A stretch of 33,333 nt of DNA. It comes from JALYNX01 sp035292605. GTDB taxonomy: Bacteria; Actinomycetota; Acidimicrobiia; Spongiisociales; ZC4RG35. Below are positions 16,111-24,746 of this stretch, one piece after another. The notes below the pieces were generated by a model that did not search any database, was not told where the DNA came from, and worked only from the letters and a program-made list of their open reading frames with translations. The DNA lies in NCBI GenBank assembly GCA_035292605.1, contig DATDPT010000018.1, forward strand, positions 1 through 33,333. Direction: 5' to 3'. The position numbers and the translations under genes are program-made. Each line of letters opens with the position of its first letter. Position 1 is the stretch's first letter.

Positions 16111-16161
16111 CTCATCTCCTCCAGGACGGTGTAGTCAGCGAAGATAGTCTGCTCCGGGGCT

Positions 16162-17781
16162 TCACGGCTCAGAAACCTCGATTATCACCCCTTCCCGACG
16201 GCCCAGGAACACCCCTTCGGGCCCGATCTCCCGACCCATCGGGCTGTGGGTCGAGACGACGATCGAGCCCGCGGGCAGATCGACCAACTGCAGCTGATCG
16301 CTCAGGTTGAGCGCAACGATGATCCGGGCGTTGTCGGTGAACCGCTCGAACACATAGACGTCGCTGTTGGAGGCGGAATGCGTGAGGTACTTGCCCTCCT
16401 TTAGGACATCGGAAGACCTGCGATAGGCCAGCAGGCGCCGATAGAGAGCGAGCATCGAGCCCGGGTCCTCCTGCTCCGCGATCACACTGAGGTCCGAATG
16501 CTCAGGGTCCACCGGGAGCCATGACCGGGTCGCACTGAATCCCGCGGTCGGCGTGCCGTCCCACTGCATCGGGGTTCGGCAGCCGTCTCTACTCAGATAG
16601 GGGACGTTCTCTCCCCACGGATCGCGACTGTCGCCGGGGCCAATTCGGGCCTGCGGCATCCCCAACTCGTCGCCGTAGTAGAGAAACGGTGTCCCCCGGA
16701 GGGTCAGAAGCAGAATCGCAGCGAGCCGAGCGTTGAGAATGCCGAGCCGGGTGGTGAGCCTGATCTCATCGTGATTGCCCAACAACCAGTTGGTCCATCC
16801 GCCTTCAGGAACATTCCAGAGCACTGCCTCGATGACAGCCCGGATGCTCGAGGCCTCCCAGGGCGCGGCCATCAGATGGAAGTTGAACGGCATATTGATC
16901 TGGTCGAGCTGCTCCCCGTAGTAGGCAGCCCACTCGGGCAGATCGAAGACATGGATCTCCGCAACGGACACCGGATCATGTGGGTAGGAGTCGAGCACGG
17001 CGCGAAACTCGCGGTGTGCCTGATGCACGTCGGCATGGCCGAAGTCGTAGAGATGGATGAAACGGTCGTATTCAGCCATGTCCTTCCACGGTCTCGTGTA
17101 GTCCTCAGGAGCGGGCGGGTTGTCTCGCTGCTGAGGGTCTTTCATCATCTGATGGGCGGCATCGACCCGAAAACCGTCGACCCCCAGGTCCAGCCAAAAC
17201 CGGGCCACGTCGTACATCGCCTGTCTGACCTCGGGGTTCCTCCAGTTGAGATCGGGCTGATGTGGGAGAAAGGTGTGGCGGTAGAACTGGCCGGTGATCT
17301 GGTCCAGCGTCCACGCCGGACCACCGAACACACTCAGCCAATTCGTCGGCTCCGACCCGTCCGGCTTGGGGTCACGCCACACGTACCAATCGCGCTTTGG
17401 GTTGTCCAACGACGATCTCGACTCGATGAACCACTCGTGCTCGATCGAGGTGTGGTTCATCAGGTAATCGACGATTACCCGCATCCCTCTTTGGTGGATC
17501 TCGTCGATCAGACGCTTCGCGGTGGCGAGATCACCGAAGAGCGGGTCGACGTCGGTGTGGTCTGAGACGTCATAGCCCCAATCCGCCATCGGGCTCTTGA
17601 AGAAAGGGGACAGCCACAAGGCATCCACCCCGAGGGTTTCTGAGAGATAGTCGAGGTGCGAGATGATCCCTTCCAAGTCCCCGAACCCGTCGCCGTCGGA
17701 ATCGGCGAAGCTGAGGGGGTAGATCTGATAGAAAACGGCGTCCTGCCACCATGCGCGGCTGGACGTTTCTTTCGCGGTCAT
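16162..17781 (-). CDS. GH13 alpha-glucosidase (AglA/oligo-1,6-glucosidase type)
   Basis: This 539-residue (beta/alpha)8 enzyme hydrolyses alpha-glucosides such as maltose, isomaltose, trehalose or sucrose in the cytoplasm. The start WWQDAVFYQIYPLSFADSDGDGFGDL is typical of the alpha-glucosidase clade. Conserved region I is VDYLMNH (104-110). The nucleophile is D207 (GFRVDAAH), the acid/base E275 (VAEIHVF) and the transition-state stabiliser D338 (NHDEIR). Later come TLRGTPFLYYGDELGM and RTPMQWDGT, and a C-terminal beta-sandwich follows. There is no signal peptide. ATG 17781 has no SD but lies 7 nt after TAATCT, so the mRNA is probably leaderless. The gene leads the minus-strand operon (GH13, ATPase, GNAT, NTF2-like) and is divergent from the solute-binding protein gene, as expected for an alpha-glucoside uptake locus. 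Confidence 0.93.
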   Translation of the reverse strand: MTAKETSSRAWWQDAVFYQIYPLSFADSDGDGFGDLEGIISHLDYLSETLGVDALWLSPFFKSPMADWGYDVSDHTDVDPLFGDLATAKRLIDEIHQRGMRVIVDYLMNHTSIEHEWFIESRSSLDNPKRDWYVWRDPKPDGSEPTNWLSVFGGPAWTLDQITGQFYRHTFLPHQPDLNWRNPEVRQAMYDVARFWLDLGVDGFRVDAAHQMMKDPQQRDNPPAPEDYTRPWKDMAEYDRFIHLYDFGHADVHQAHREFRAVLDSYPHDPVSVAEIHVFDLPEWAAYYGEQLDQINMPFNFHLMAAPWEASSIRAVIEAVLWNVPEGGWTNWLLGNHDEIRLTTRLGILNARLAAILLLTLRGTPFLYYGDELGMPQARIGPGDSRDPWGENVPYLSRDGCRTPMQWDGTPTAGFSATRSWLPVDPEHSDLSVIAEQEDPGSMLALYRRLLAYRRSSDVLKEGKYLTHSASNSDVYVFERFTDNARIIVALNLSDQLQLVDLPAGSIVVSTHSPMGREIGPEGVFLGRREGVIIEVSEP

Positions 17782-17788
17782 TGGATCC

Positions 17789-17794
17789 AGATTA
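17789..17794 (-). promoter_or_regulatory. -10 element of the GH13 operon (leaderless)
   Basis: On the minus strand TAATCT is followed by exactly 7 nt (GGATCCA) and then the ATG at 17781. No SD is present. The rest of the 146-bp divergent region holds a TTGACA (17866-17871) without a fitting -10, a TATGGT (17861-17866) that could serve the plus-strand operon, and the SD GGAGG (17916-17920). Confidence 0.5.
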
Positions 17795-17927
17795 GGGCCG
17801 GCACAGAAGGCGTCTCGTGGGTGTCTGCAAAACGAGTGGCACCCAATCGTCCCACTCCGATATGGTTGACAGGTCGCGAGAGTGCGGCTGCTGCCGCCTC
17901 CTCGACTCAGAAAATGGAGGACCGAAT

Positions 17928-19262
17928 ATGAATCGAATCCACAGGCTATTGGCCTGCCTGGCGGCGCTGACCTTGGTGCTTGCCGCCTGTACGGAAGGCG
18001 GAGACGAGGAGGCCCAGCCCACCGAGCTTTGGGGGGCGCCGACCGGTGTCGAGGGTCAGGCGCTGACTGGCTTCATCAACGTCTACAACACGGAAGCAGA
18101 AGCCAACTTCACCTACGTGCCAGTGGCCGAGTTTGAGGAGCAACTCAGGATCCAGGTCGACGCCGGGAACCCACCGGGAATTGCTTTCACCCCCCAACCG
18201 TCTTCGATCTGCGCCTTCGCCGACGAAGGCCACCTGGTGGCGTTGGAGGACATGGACTTCGACATTGCCGAGATGGAAACCAACCACTCCAAGTACTGGA
18301 TGGACCTCGGTCTCTGTGCCGACGGCAACCATTACGGGATCCCGTGGTTCCCCAACTTCAAGTCGGTCGTGTTCTATCACACACCGACCTTTGAGGAAAA
18401 CGGGTACGCAATCCCGGAGACCTACGAGGATATGGTGGCTCTCTCGGCCCAGATCGTCGCCGACGGGCTCACCCCCTGGTGCTTCGGATTCGAAAGCGGA
18501 ACCGCTTCCGGATGGCCCGGCACCGACTGGATCGAGGACATCTACGTCCGGCAACAGGGCTCGGAGCAGTACGCCCAGTGGTACAACCACGAGATACCGT
18601 TCAACGATCCTTCGGTCGCTCAGGCGTTCGACACACTTGGGGAAATCATGTTCGGTGAGGGCTTCGTCCTCGGCGGCGCCGAATCCGTGGGCGGCACTTT
18701 CTTCGAGGACTCGCCCGGCCCAATGTTCGACGACCCGCCAGGATGCTTGATGCTGAAGCAAGGCTCGTTCGCCTCCAACTTCTTCACTCAGGCCGCCGGC
18801 TTCGAGGAAGGAGAAGGGGACGAGATTGGTGTGTTCGCCTTCCCCACGATCGACGGCAACTCCGGGGCGATGGGTGGTGGCGACACCCTCATCGTCTTCG
18901 ACGGGTCCGAGGAGAACGTAGCGGCGATCAAGGACTGGATCACCCCGGACTGGCAGTGCACCCTGGCCTCCGAGACCGGTGGCGGCGTTGCCCCCTACGG
19001 CGGGCACGGTGTGGCCGGTGTGGAGCGGCTCCCCGGCAACAAGGACGTGGACGTCAACTGCTATGAGACCGACAGATCGAAGGTGTTCGCCGAGGCGATC
19101 AAGACCGCCCTCGCCGAGAACACCTTCGTGTTCGACGCATCCGATCTGATGCCACCGGAAGTGGGTCAGCGGACGTTCTGGGATGGGGTCATCGCATGGA
19201 CCCGTGGTACACCGACTCAGGAGGTAGTCGACACCATCGAGGCCAGCTGGCCGGCCAGCTGA
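17928..19262 (+). CDS. Sugar ABC transporter solute-binding lipoprotein (AglE-like)
   Basis: This 444-residue family 1 extracellular solute-binding protein is anchored as a lipoprotein. The signal peptide (MNRIHRLLACLAALTLVL) ends in lipobox LAAC with C21 as the lipid site. The mature part has the two-lobe SBP pattern, with a family-typical EFEEQLRIQVDAGNPPGIAF region and FAFPTIDGNSGAMGGGDTLIVF, and resembles the AglE group for alpha-glucosides. ATG 17928 is chosen because of SD GGAGG at 7 nt spacing and the signal peptide; the ORF extends upstream without homology. A strong terminator between this gene and the permeases probably raises the ratio of binding protein to membrane subunits. The actual ligand is not shown by sequence; the neighbouring GH3, NagA and SIS genes also allow an amino-sugar oligomer. 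Confidence 0.92.
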   Translation: MNRIHRLLACLAALTLVLAACTEGGDEEAQPTELWGAPTGVEGQALTGFINVYNTEAEANFTYVPVAEFEEQLRIQVDAGNPPGIAFTPQPSSICAFADEGHLVALEDMDFDIAEMETNHSKYWMDLGLCADGNHYGIPWFPNFKSVVFYHTPTFEENGYAIPETYEDMVALSAQIVADGLTPWCFGFESGTASGWPGTDWIEDIYVRQQGSEQYAQWYNHEIPFNDPSVAQAFDTLGEIMFGEGFVLGGAESVGGTFFEDSPGPMFDDPPGCLMLKQGSFASNFFTQAAGFEEGEGDEIGVFAFPTIDGNSGAMGGGDTLIVFDGSEENVAAIKDWITPDWQCTLASETGGGVAPYGGHGVAGVERLPGNKDVDVNCYETDRSKVFAEAIKTALAENTFVFDASDLMPPEVGQRTFWDGVIAWTRGTPTQEVVDTIEASWPAS

Positions 19263-19287
19263 GTCTCAACCCTGATTGAGATGGAGG

Positions 19288-19318
19288 AGAGGGGTGGTCG
19301 CAACGACCACCCCTCTTT
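19288..19318 (+). terminator. Intra-operon terminator after the binding-protein gene
   Basis: A perfect 13-bp stem (AGAGGGGTGGTCG, 19288-19300, with CGACCACCCCTCT, 19304-19316) closes a CAA loop and runs into TTTCC. It lies 26 nt after the SBP stop and 80 nt before the first permease. Partial read-through would give excess binding protein. TAGCGT (19355-19360) further on could be a weak -10 for the permeases, but no matching -35 is seen. Confidence 0.8.
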
Positions 19319-19396
19319 CCTGTTCGGACCCGACACGCCCGAACCCCGATTGGGTAGCGTCGGGTACCCACCACCTCGTAGGAGGAAGGAGCTGAA

Positions 19397-20551
19397 GTGA
19401 CAACACCGCCAATCGGCCGGGAGGAAGTGACCGCGGCTCCTACGGTTCCCGTCGAGGAAGGTGCGAAGGACAACTCGACTCTGGCGTGGGTCCTGCGCAT
19501 CCTGAGCGCCCTGGTAGTTCCGGCGGTGCTGGTTCTCTTCTTCTTCGCCTTCGAGTTCCTCCAGCGACGCGACATCAACAAGCTGGTTCAAGTTGGCACT
19601 GCCCTGGTCGTCGGCGTGCTCGGTGTTTGGGTCCTGTATTGGGGAATGGACCGGCTGGTCAGTGCTCTACCGGCGCGGGCCGGAGCCGGAGTGCGCCCAT
19701 TTGCATTTGCGGGACCGGCCATGGTGCTTCTCGGCTTCTACCTGGTCTACCCGGCGGTGAACACGTTCATCCTCAGCTTCCAGAACGACGCCGGCGACGC
19801 GTTCGTCGGTCTCGCCAACTTTCAACGCATCTTCACCGAGACCACCTACCTGGTCGCGATACGAAACAGCGTGGGGTGGGCGCTTCTCGTCCCGGCGGCG
19901 GCGGTCGCCATCGGGCTCTATTTCGCCACTCTCGCCGACAGACTGCCGCGCAGATCGGAGGCAACAGCCAAGTCACTGCTTTTCCTCCCGATGGCCATCT
20001 CGTTCGTCGGTGCTTCGGTGGTGTGGACCTTCATCTACCGCTTCCGCCCCGAGGGGTTCGGGGAACAGATCGGGATCATGAACGCAATCGTGACCGGCTT
20101 CGGCGGTGAAGCAGTGGACTGGTTGGCACAGCCGCTGTGGAACAACCTATTCCTGATGGTCATCCTGGTCTGGCTTCAGACCGGGTTTGCCATGGTCATA
20201 CTCTCCTCGGCGATCAAGGCAGTGCCCGAGGAGATCGTCGAAGCGTCTCGGATCGACGGAGCCAACGAATGGCAAGTGTTCCGGCGGATCGTGATCCCCT
20301 CCATCTCCTCAACCATCGTGGTGGTATGGACAACGATTCTGATCACCACGTGGAAGGTGTTCGACATCGTCTACGTGATGACTGGAGGACGTGAGGGGAC
20401 TTCAGTGGTCGCCCAGCAGATGGTGGCCGAATTCTTCACCTTCAACAACGACGGCATCGGCGCCGCGTTGGCGGTCATCCTCTTCATCGCCGTCGTCCCC
20501 ATCCTCGTAATCAACGTGAAACGGTTTCGAGCACAGGAGGCGACAAGATGA
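19397..20551 (+). CDS. Sugar ABC transporter permease (AglF-like)
   Basis: This 384-residue inner-membrane permease is of the MalF/UgpA class. It is longer than usual: residues 1-30 are soluble, then two extra hydrophobic segments (31-55 and 63-82) precede the usual core that begins at about 102. The ATPase-contact EAA loop is EEIVEASRIDGANEWQVFRRIVIP. The following VFDIVYVMTGGREGTSVVAQQM and FFTFNNDGIGAALAVILF segments are characteristic of AglF. GTG 19397 is supported by GGAGGAAGGAG immediately upstream. Its stop overlaps the next permease start (ATGA, 20548-20551). It pairs with the following permease and the ATPase encoded at 14881-16110. Confidence 0.95.
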   Translation: MTTPPIGREEVTAAPTVPVEEGAKDNSTLAWVLRILSALVVPAVLVLFFFAFEFLQRRDINKLVQVGTALVVGVLGVWVLYWGMDRLVSALPARAGAGVRPFAFAGPAMVLLGFYLVYPAVNTFILSFQNDAGDAFVGLANFQRIFTETTYLVAIRNSVGWALLVPAAAVAIGLYFATLADRLPRRSEATAKSLLFLPMAISFVGASVVWTFIYRFRPEGFGEQIGIMNAIVTGFGGEAVDWLAQPLWNNLFLMVILVWLQTGFAMVILSSAIKAVPEEIVEASRIDGANEWQVFRRIVIPSISSTIVVVWTTILITTWKVFDIVYVMTGGREGTSVVAQQMVAEFFTFNNDGIGAALAVILFIAVVPILVINVKRFRAQEATR

Positions 20552-21453
20552 CCACCGTCACCGAAACCGCTCATCCGGCCGCGGCGGCACCCTCTACCCC
20601 GCCGCGGTCCCGCCGCAAGCCGAACCGGTTCCCGGTCTACCTCGGCGTCAGCATGATCGCCCTGTTATGGACCATCCCATCACTCGGCCTACTCATCAAC
20701 TCGTTCCGTGACCCGAGAGCGATCCGAGCCAACGGATGGTGGACGGTGTTCAGCAACCTCTCCGACTGGACAGCGTGGACCATCCAGAACTACCAAGAGG
20801 TCATGGAGGGCGGGTTCGGCAACGCCTTTGTCAACAGCCTCGCGGTCACCATCCCGTCGGTCGTGATCCCGATCACGGTGGCCGCCTTCGCCGCTTACGC
20901 CTTCGCCTGGATGGAGTTTCCCGGCCGCAACCTGATCTTCATAGTCGTCGTCGGCTTGCTTGTGATCCCGCTGCAGATGGCCCTGATCCCCATCCTCCGC
21001 ATCTACACCAGCATCGGTGTCGCCGGCACCTACCCCGGCATTTGGCTGGCCCACGCCGGCTTCGGGCTGCCGCTGGCGATCTACCTGCTCCGCAACTACA
21101 TGGGAACCCTCCCCTCCTCTCTCATCGAATCGGCGAAGATCGACGGCGCCGACCATTTCACGATCTTCACGAGGTTGGTGATTCCGCTCTCGGTCCCGGT
21201 GCTGGCGTCGTTTGCCATCTTCCAGTTCCTCTGGGTGTGGAATGACTTCTTGGTGGCATTGGTGTTTCTTGGCTACAACGAGTCGGTCCGGGTTCTAACC
21301 GTGGAGTTGTCAGATCTGGCGGGCCGGGGAGAGGGCGCGCTGAGCCTGCTTCCTGCTGCGGCCTTCGTGACCATGATCCTGCCATTGGTGGTGTTCTTCT
21401 CCCTCCAGCGTTTCTTTGTCAGAGGCCTCACCGCCGGCTCAGTGAAGGGATAG
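20548..21453 (+). CDS. Sugar ABC transporter permease (AglG-like)
   Basis: This 301-residue permease is of the MalG class with six predicted membrane segments: about 31-52, 89-112, 123-147, 154-174, 207-228 and 266-288. The EAA loop is SSLIESAKIDGADHFTIFTRLVIP. The C-terminus FFVRGLTAGSVKG is the conserved MalG-type tail. The N-terminal 30 residues are Ala/Pro/Arg-rich and probably cytoplasmic. The start overlaps the upstream permease by 4 nt (ATGA), which indicates coupling and 1:1 synthesis. GAAGGGA near its 3' end is the likely SD for the next gene, whose start seems to be CTG. Confidence 0.95.
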   Translation: MTTVTETAHPAAAAPSTPPRSRRKPNRFPVYLGVSMIALLWTIPSLGLLINSFRDPRAIRANGWWTVFSNLSDWTAWTIQNYQEVMEGGFGNAFVNSLAVTIPSVVIPITVAAFAAYAFAWMEFPGRNLIFIVVVGLLVIPLQMALIPILRIYTSIGVAGTYPGIWLAHAGFGLPLAIYLLRNYMGTLPSSLIESAKIDGADHFTIFTRLVIPLSVPVLASFAIFQFLWVWNDFLVALVFLGYNESVRVLTVELSDLAGRGEGALSLLPAAAFVTMILPLVVFFSLQRFFVRGLTAGSVKG

Positions 21454-21456
21454 CCC

Positions 21457-21996
21457 CTGGCCGATATCGACGCGCTGGAGGCCAGCCGCTGGCGCAATTG
21501 GCTCGCCCTCGCCTTGGGAACCGTCGTCGGGATGTTCAGCTACTTTCCTTACGCTGCGGCGTTCGTCCGCACCGCCGGGGGTGAGCCGACAGTGGATCCG
21601 GGCCTGGTAGGTATCGGTCTCGTCGTGGCGCCCCTCGTGTTCGTAGTTGTGGGCCTCGTCTCCAAGAACCCGCGCGCGCCGAGGATGATCCTGATTTCGA
21701 TGGGCTTGCTTCTCGTGCTGGGCCTGTCGGTGGGCCTGGTCTCACCGATCCTGGGCGCAGCTGCCGGGTTCGGAGTCGGTGCCGCGCTCTGCCTTAGACT
21801 GCCCGACATCCCCGACCAACTGAGGCGCAGGCTGATCGGAGTTACATTCGCCGTCGCCTACACGACGCTGCTCCTCTTTGTAGCGCCTCCGGCCGGCGTG
21901 CTCACCGGCGCCATAGTCCCGACCTTGATGGTTGGCTTCGCCGACGAGTACGGCGCCTGGCGACTGGCTCGTGACACCGGGGCCAGAGCACAGTAG
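21457..21996 (+). CDS. Small membrane protein of unknown function, probable CTG start
   Basis: I do not recognise this family. The frame gives 179 residues from CTG 21457 and four hydrophobic stretches: about 14-40, 50-68, 75-108 (probably two passes) and 125-160. The N-terminus (ADIDALEASRWRNWLALAL) reads naturally as a short cytoplasmic stretch entering the first membrane segment. CTG 21457 has GAAGGGA (21444-21450) at 6 nt spacing and lies 4 nt after the permease stop. The next candidate, TTG 21514, has no SD and would cut into the first membrane segment. No ATG or GTG is available in frame between the permease stop and TTG 21514. Its place between the ABC permease and GH3 genes suggests a role linked to transport or just operon hitchhiking. 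The product ends at a TAG 10 nt before the GH3 gene. Confidence 0.65.
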   Translation: MADIDALEASRWRNWLALALGTVVGMFSYFPYAAAFVRTAGGEPTVDPGLVGIGLVVAPLVFVVVGLVSKNPRAPRMILISMGLLLVLGLSVGLVSPILGAAAGFGVGAALCLRLPDIPDQLRRRLIGVTFAVAYTTLLLFVAPPAGVLTGAIVPTLMVGFADEYGAWRLARDTGARAQ

Positions 21997-22006
21997 GAGT
22001 AACACC

Positions 22007-23620
22007 TTGTCATCGCCCCGACTCTCATCTCCTCTTGTGCGCCTCGAAGAGAGCGTTGCCGATCCACATCTGATGCTGGCGTTCGAGGGGACGGCGGTTC
22101 CGCCATGGATGGAGGCCCGCCTCGCCACTGCCCCGCCGGCTGGGGTCACCCTGTTCCGAGAATGGAACATGAGCTCACCCGGACAGACGGCCGAGCTCAC
22201 CACCCGGCTTCAGGCCCTCAACACCGCCCAACTTCCTCTCCTCGTCGCCGCCGACCAAGAGGGCGGCCAGCTGCTCGGCATCAGCGGTTCCACGCCCTTT
22301 GCCGGGAACATGGCCCTCGGGGCCACCGGCGATCACGACCTCGTGTTCCGTGTCACTCAAGCCATGGGCCGAGAGATGCGGGCGGTGGGGATCAATGTCA
22401 ACTACGCACCTTGTGCCGACGTCGCCTCGCAGGCGGACAATCCTTCTCTCGGCATCCGCAGCTTCGGTGACGACCCAACCACGGTCGCAACCATGACCGC
22501 CGCCTCGGTGGAGGGTTTCGTCGCCGCCGGCGTCCTCCCCACGGTGAAGCATTTCCCGGGAAAGGGAGAGGCGATGGTCGACCCTCACTACGACCTGCCG
22601 ATCCTCGATCTCGACCGGGGGCGGCTCGACACGGTTGAGCTGCCGCCGTTCACCGCCGCTTTTCGCGCCGGAGCCCCGCTGCTGATGATCGGCCATTACG
22701 TGGTGCCCGCCATCACCGGCAGCAGGGAAATCCCGATTTCGGCTACCGAGAAGGGAATAGACGGGTTTGTCCGTGCCCAGCTCGGGTATGAGGGGGTCAT
22801 CATCACCGACGCCCTGGACATGGGCGCCCTCGATCAGGGCCCGGCCCAAGTGGTCGAAATCATCGCCATGATGCGAGCCGGCGTCGATCTCCTTCTCTGC
22901 ATGCCCGACCCTGACCTACAGGAGCGGGTCAGGACCGCACTCGAGCGCGGCTTCTCCCGTGGACTGATCCCGGAGGAGAAGCTCCACGTCTCCCGGGCCC
23001 GCATCGAGGGGATCAGGTCTTCGCTCGACACTGACGGGCCAAACCCCGAATTGGTCGGCTCGGCAGAGCATCAACGCCTGGCATCCGAGCTCGCATTGCG
23101 ATCGATCACCCTGGTCCGCGACGATGCGGGCCTAATGCCACTGCATCTCGCTTCGGGTGCCCGGGTGCTGTCCCTCGAGCCCACACCGTCGAACGTGACC
23201 CCCGCCGATACCACCGCCCTCTTCCCGCCATATCTCGCCACAGGCCTCCGCTCTCATCACCAGGCGGTGACCGAGCTCGTCTACCCGCATGATCCCGATA
23301 ACAACGACATCACATCGGCGGTGGAAGCGGCCGCCGCACATGACCTCGTCGTGGTGGGAACCGTGACTGCCACCGCGGGACAGGCCACCCTGGTCGAGGC
23401 GTTGCTTGCGACCGGCAAGCCGGTTGTGACCGTTGCGCTGCGCACACCATTCGACCTGGCCCACTACCCGGCCGCCAAGACCCACGTCTGCACCTACAGC
23501 TCACACCATCCATCGATGAACGCCCTTGCCTCTGCCCTATTCGGCCGCTCCGGCTTCCCGGGACGACTCCCGGCGGCGATCCCCGATCTCTATCCGACCG
23601 GGCACGGGTTGATCCGGTGA
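22007..23620 (+). CDS. GH3 beta-N-acetylhexosaminidase (NagZ-like)
   Basis: This 537-residue GH3 enzyme probably releases GlcNAc from chitin oligomers or cell-wall muropeptides. The catalytic motif is KHFPGKGEAMVDPH (181-194). It fits the family pattern KHFPGxG(x)4DxH, in which the Asp-His pair (D192, H194) supplies the acid/base. The nucleophile is D268 in VIITDALDMGAL. Position 186 is Lys where most NagZ enzymes have His, and the D-S/T-H is D-P-H. The second domain (about 345-537) is the GH3 C-terminal fold. There is no signal peptide, so it acts in the cytoplasm. TTG 22007 has AGGAG at 7 nt spacing. Some GH3 relatives with this His loop are phosphorylases, so hydrolase and phosphorylase cannot be told apart here. 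The NagA start overlaps its stop. Confidence 0.9.
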   Translation: MSSPRLSSPLVRLEESVADPHLMLAFEGTAVPPWMEARLATAPPAGVTLFREWNMSSPGQTAELTTRLQALNTAQLPLLVAADQEGGQLLGISGSTPFAGNMALGATGDHDLVFRVTQAMGREMRAVGINVNYAPCADVASQADNPSLGIRSFGDDPTTVATMTAASVEGFVAAGVLPTVKHFPGKGEAMVDPHYDLPILDLDRGRLDTVELPPFTAAFRAGAPLLMIGHYVVPAITGSREIPISATEKGIDGFVRAQLGYEGVIITDALDMGALDQGPAQVVEIIAMMRAGVDLLLCMPDPDLQERVRTALERGFSRGLIPEEKLHVSRARIEGIRSSLDTDGPNPELVGSAEHQRLASELALRSITLVRDDAGLMPLHLASGARVLSLEPTPSNVTPADTTALFPPYLATGLRSHHQAVTELVYPHDPDNNDITSAVEAAAAHDLVVVGTVTATAGQATLVEALLATGKPVVTVALRTPFDLAHYPAAKTHVCTYSSHHPSMNALASALFGRSGFPGRLPAAIPDLYPTGHGLIR

Positions 23621-24744
23621 TAACCCTGCGCGGGGGCAAGGCTCTCACCCCCGATGGTCTGGTGCAGACCGACGTCACCGCAACCGAGGGCCGCCTGGTC
23701 CTGGGAGCCGTCGATGGGAGCAGGATCATCGACGTGACCGGGTCGACGATCATCCCTGGCCTGATCGACATCCAGACCAACGGGGGCTGTGGCCACGACT
23801 TCACCAGCGACCCGGAATCCATCTGGGAGGTCGGTCGGAGGCTCCCCGAGACCGGGGTGACCTCGTTTGTCCCCACCATCGTCTCCGGCCCATTCGAGGT
23901 GACTGATCGCGCCATCGAGGTGCTCAAGGCCGGACCGCCGCCCGGGTATGTGGGTGCCGACGTCTTGGGTGCCCACATCGAGGGGCCCTGGATCTCAGCG
24001 GAATGGCGGGGCGCCCACAACGCCGATTACCTGAGGCTCCCTGATGCAGCCCAAGCCGGGCATTGGGCCGAATCCGGAGTGGTGCGCATGGTGACCATCG
24101 CCCCCGAGCTCGAGGGCGCCGAAGAGACGGCCGCGAAGCTCGATGCCGCCGGAGTCGTGGTGGCTGCCGGCCACACCGGGGCCGGCTACGACATGGCAAT
24201 TGCGGCACTGCAGGGTCCGTGGAGCGCCGTCACTCATCTGTTCAACCAGATGAGCCAGTTCCGGCATCGCGACCCGGGGATGGTGGGGGCGGCACTGACC
24301 TCGACCAGGCCCTGCGGGCTTATCGTCGACGGCCTGCACAGCCACCCCGGCGCCCTCCGACTGGCCTGGCAGTTGTTGGGCCCCGATCGGTTGATATTGG
24401 TCACCGACTCCATGCAGGCGACCGGCCTGGGCCCCGGCACCTATCTCCTGGGTGACCAGGAGGTGACTGTGGGCGACGACGGCCCCCGGACCGGCCAGGG
24501 GAAGCTCGCAGGAAGCACACTGACCATGGAGCGGGCGGTCGCCAACCTCACGGCATGGACAGACGCATCATTCGCCCAGGCCGTGCGTTGTGCGACGTTG
24601 ACACCGGCGACTCTGCTGAGTGTGACCGATCGGGGCGTGATTCGGACGGGAAGACGAGCCGATGTGACCGTCCTCGACCATGACCTGAACGTTGTGATCA
24701 CAATTGTGTCCGGGATGCTGGCCTACGACCGAGGTACAACCTGA
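23617..24744 (+). CDS. nagA: N-acetylglucosamine-6-phosphate deacetylase
   Basis: This 375-residue amidohydrolase removes acetate from GlcNAc-6-P to give GlcN-6-P. Metal and substrate residues match NagA: E122 (AHIEGPW), H186 (AAGHTGAG), H207 (THLFNQM), H241 (VDGLHSHP) and the catalytic D264 (LVTDSMQATG). The N-terminal PGLIDIQTNGGCG replaces the HxH metal pair of other amidohydrolases, as is normal for one-metal NagA. A beta-sandwich is formed by residues 1-50 and 335-375. GTG 23617 overlaps the GH3 stop as GTGA, so it is co-translated. With the upstream GH3 enzyme and the downstream SIS enzyme it forms a GlcNAc catabolic series. Confidence 0.95.
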   Translation: MITLRGGKALTPDGLVQTDVTATEGRLVLGAVDGSRIIDVTGSTIIPGLIDIQTNGGCGHDFTSDPESIWEVGRRLPETGVTSFVPTIVSGPFEVTDRAIEVLKAGPPPGYVGADVLGAHIEGPWISAEWRGAHNADYLRLPDAAQAGHWAESGVVRMVTIAPELEGAEETAAKLDAAGVVVAAGHTGAGYDMAIAALQGPWSAVTHLFNQMSQFRHRDPGMVGAALTSTRPCGLIVDGLHSHPGALRLAWQLLGPDRLILVTDSMQATGLGPGTYLLGDQEVTVGDDGPRTGQGKLAGSTLTMERAVANLTAWTDASFAQAVRCATLTPATLLSVTDRGVIRTGRRADVTVLDHDLNVVITIVSGMLAYDRGTT

Positions 24745-24746
24745 TC

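Noticed and set aside
17866..17894. TTGACA upstream of the binding-protein gene as a consensus promoter
   Set aside because: At 17 nt spacing the -10 position reads TGCTGC, which is unlike TATAAT. TATGGT at 17861 is an alternative but lacks a -35.
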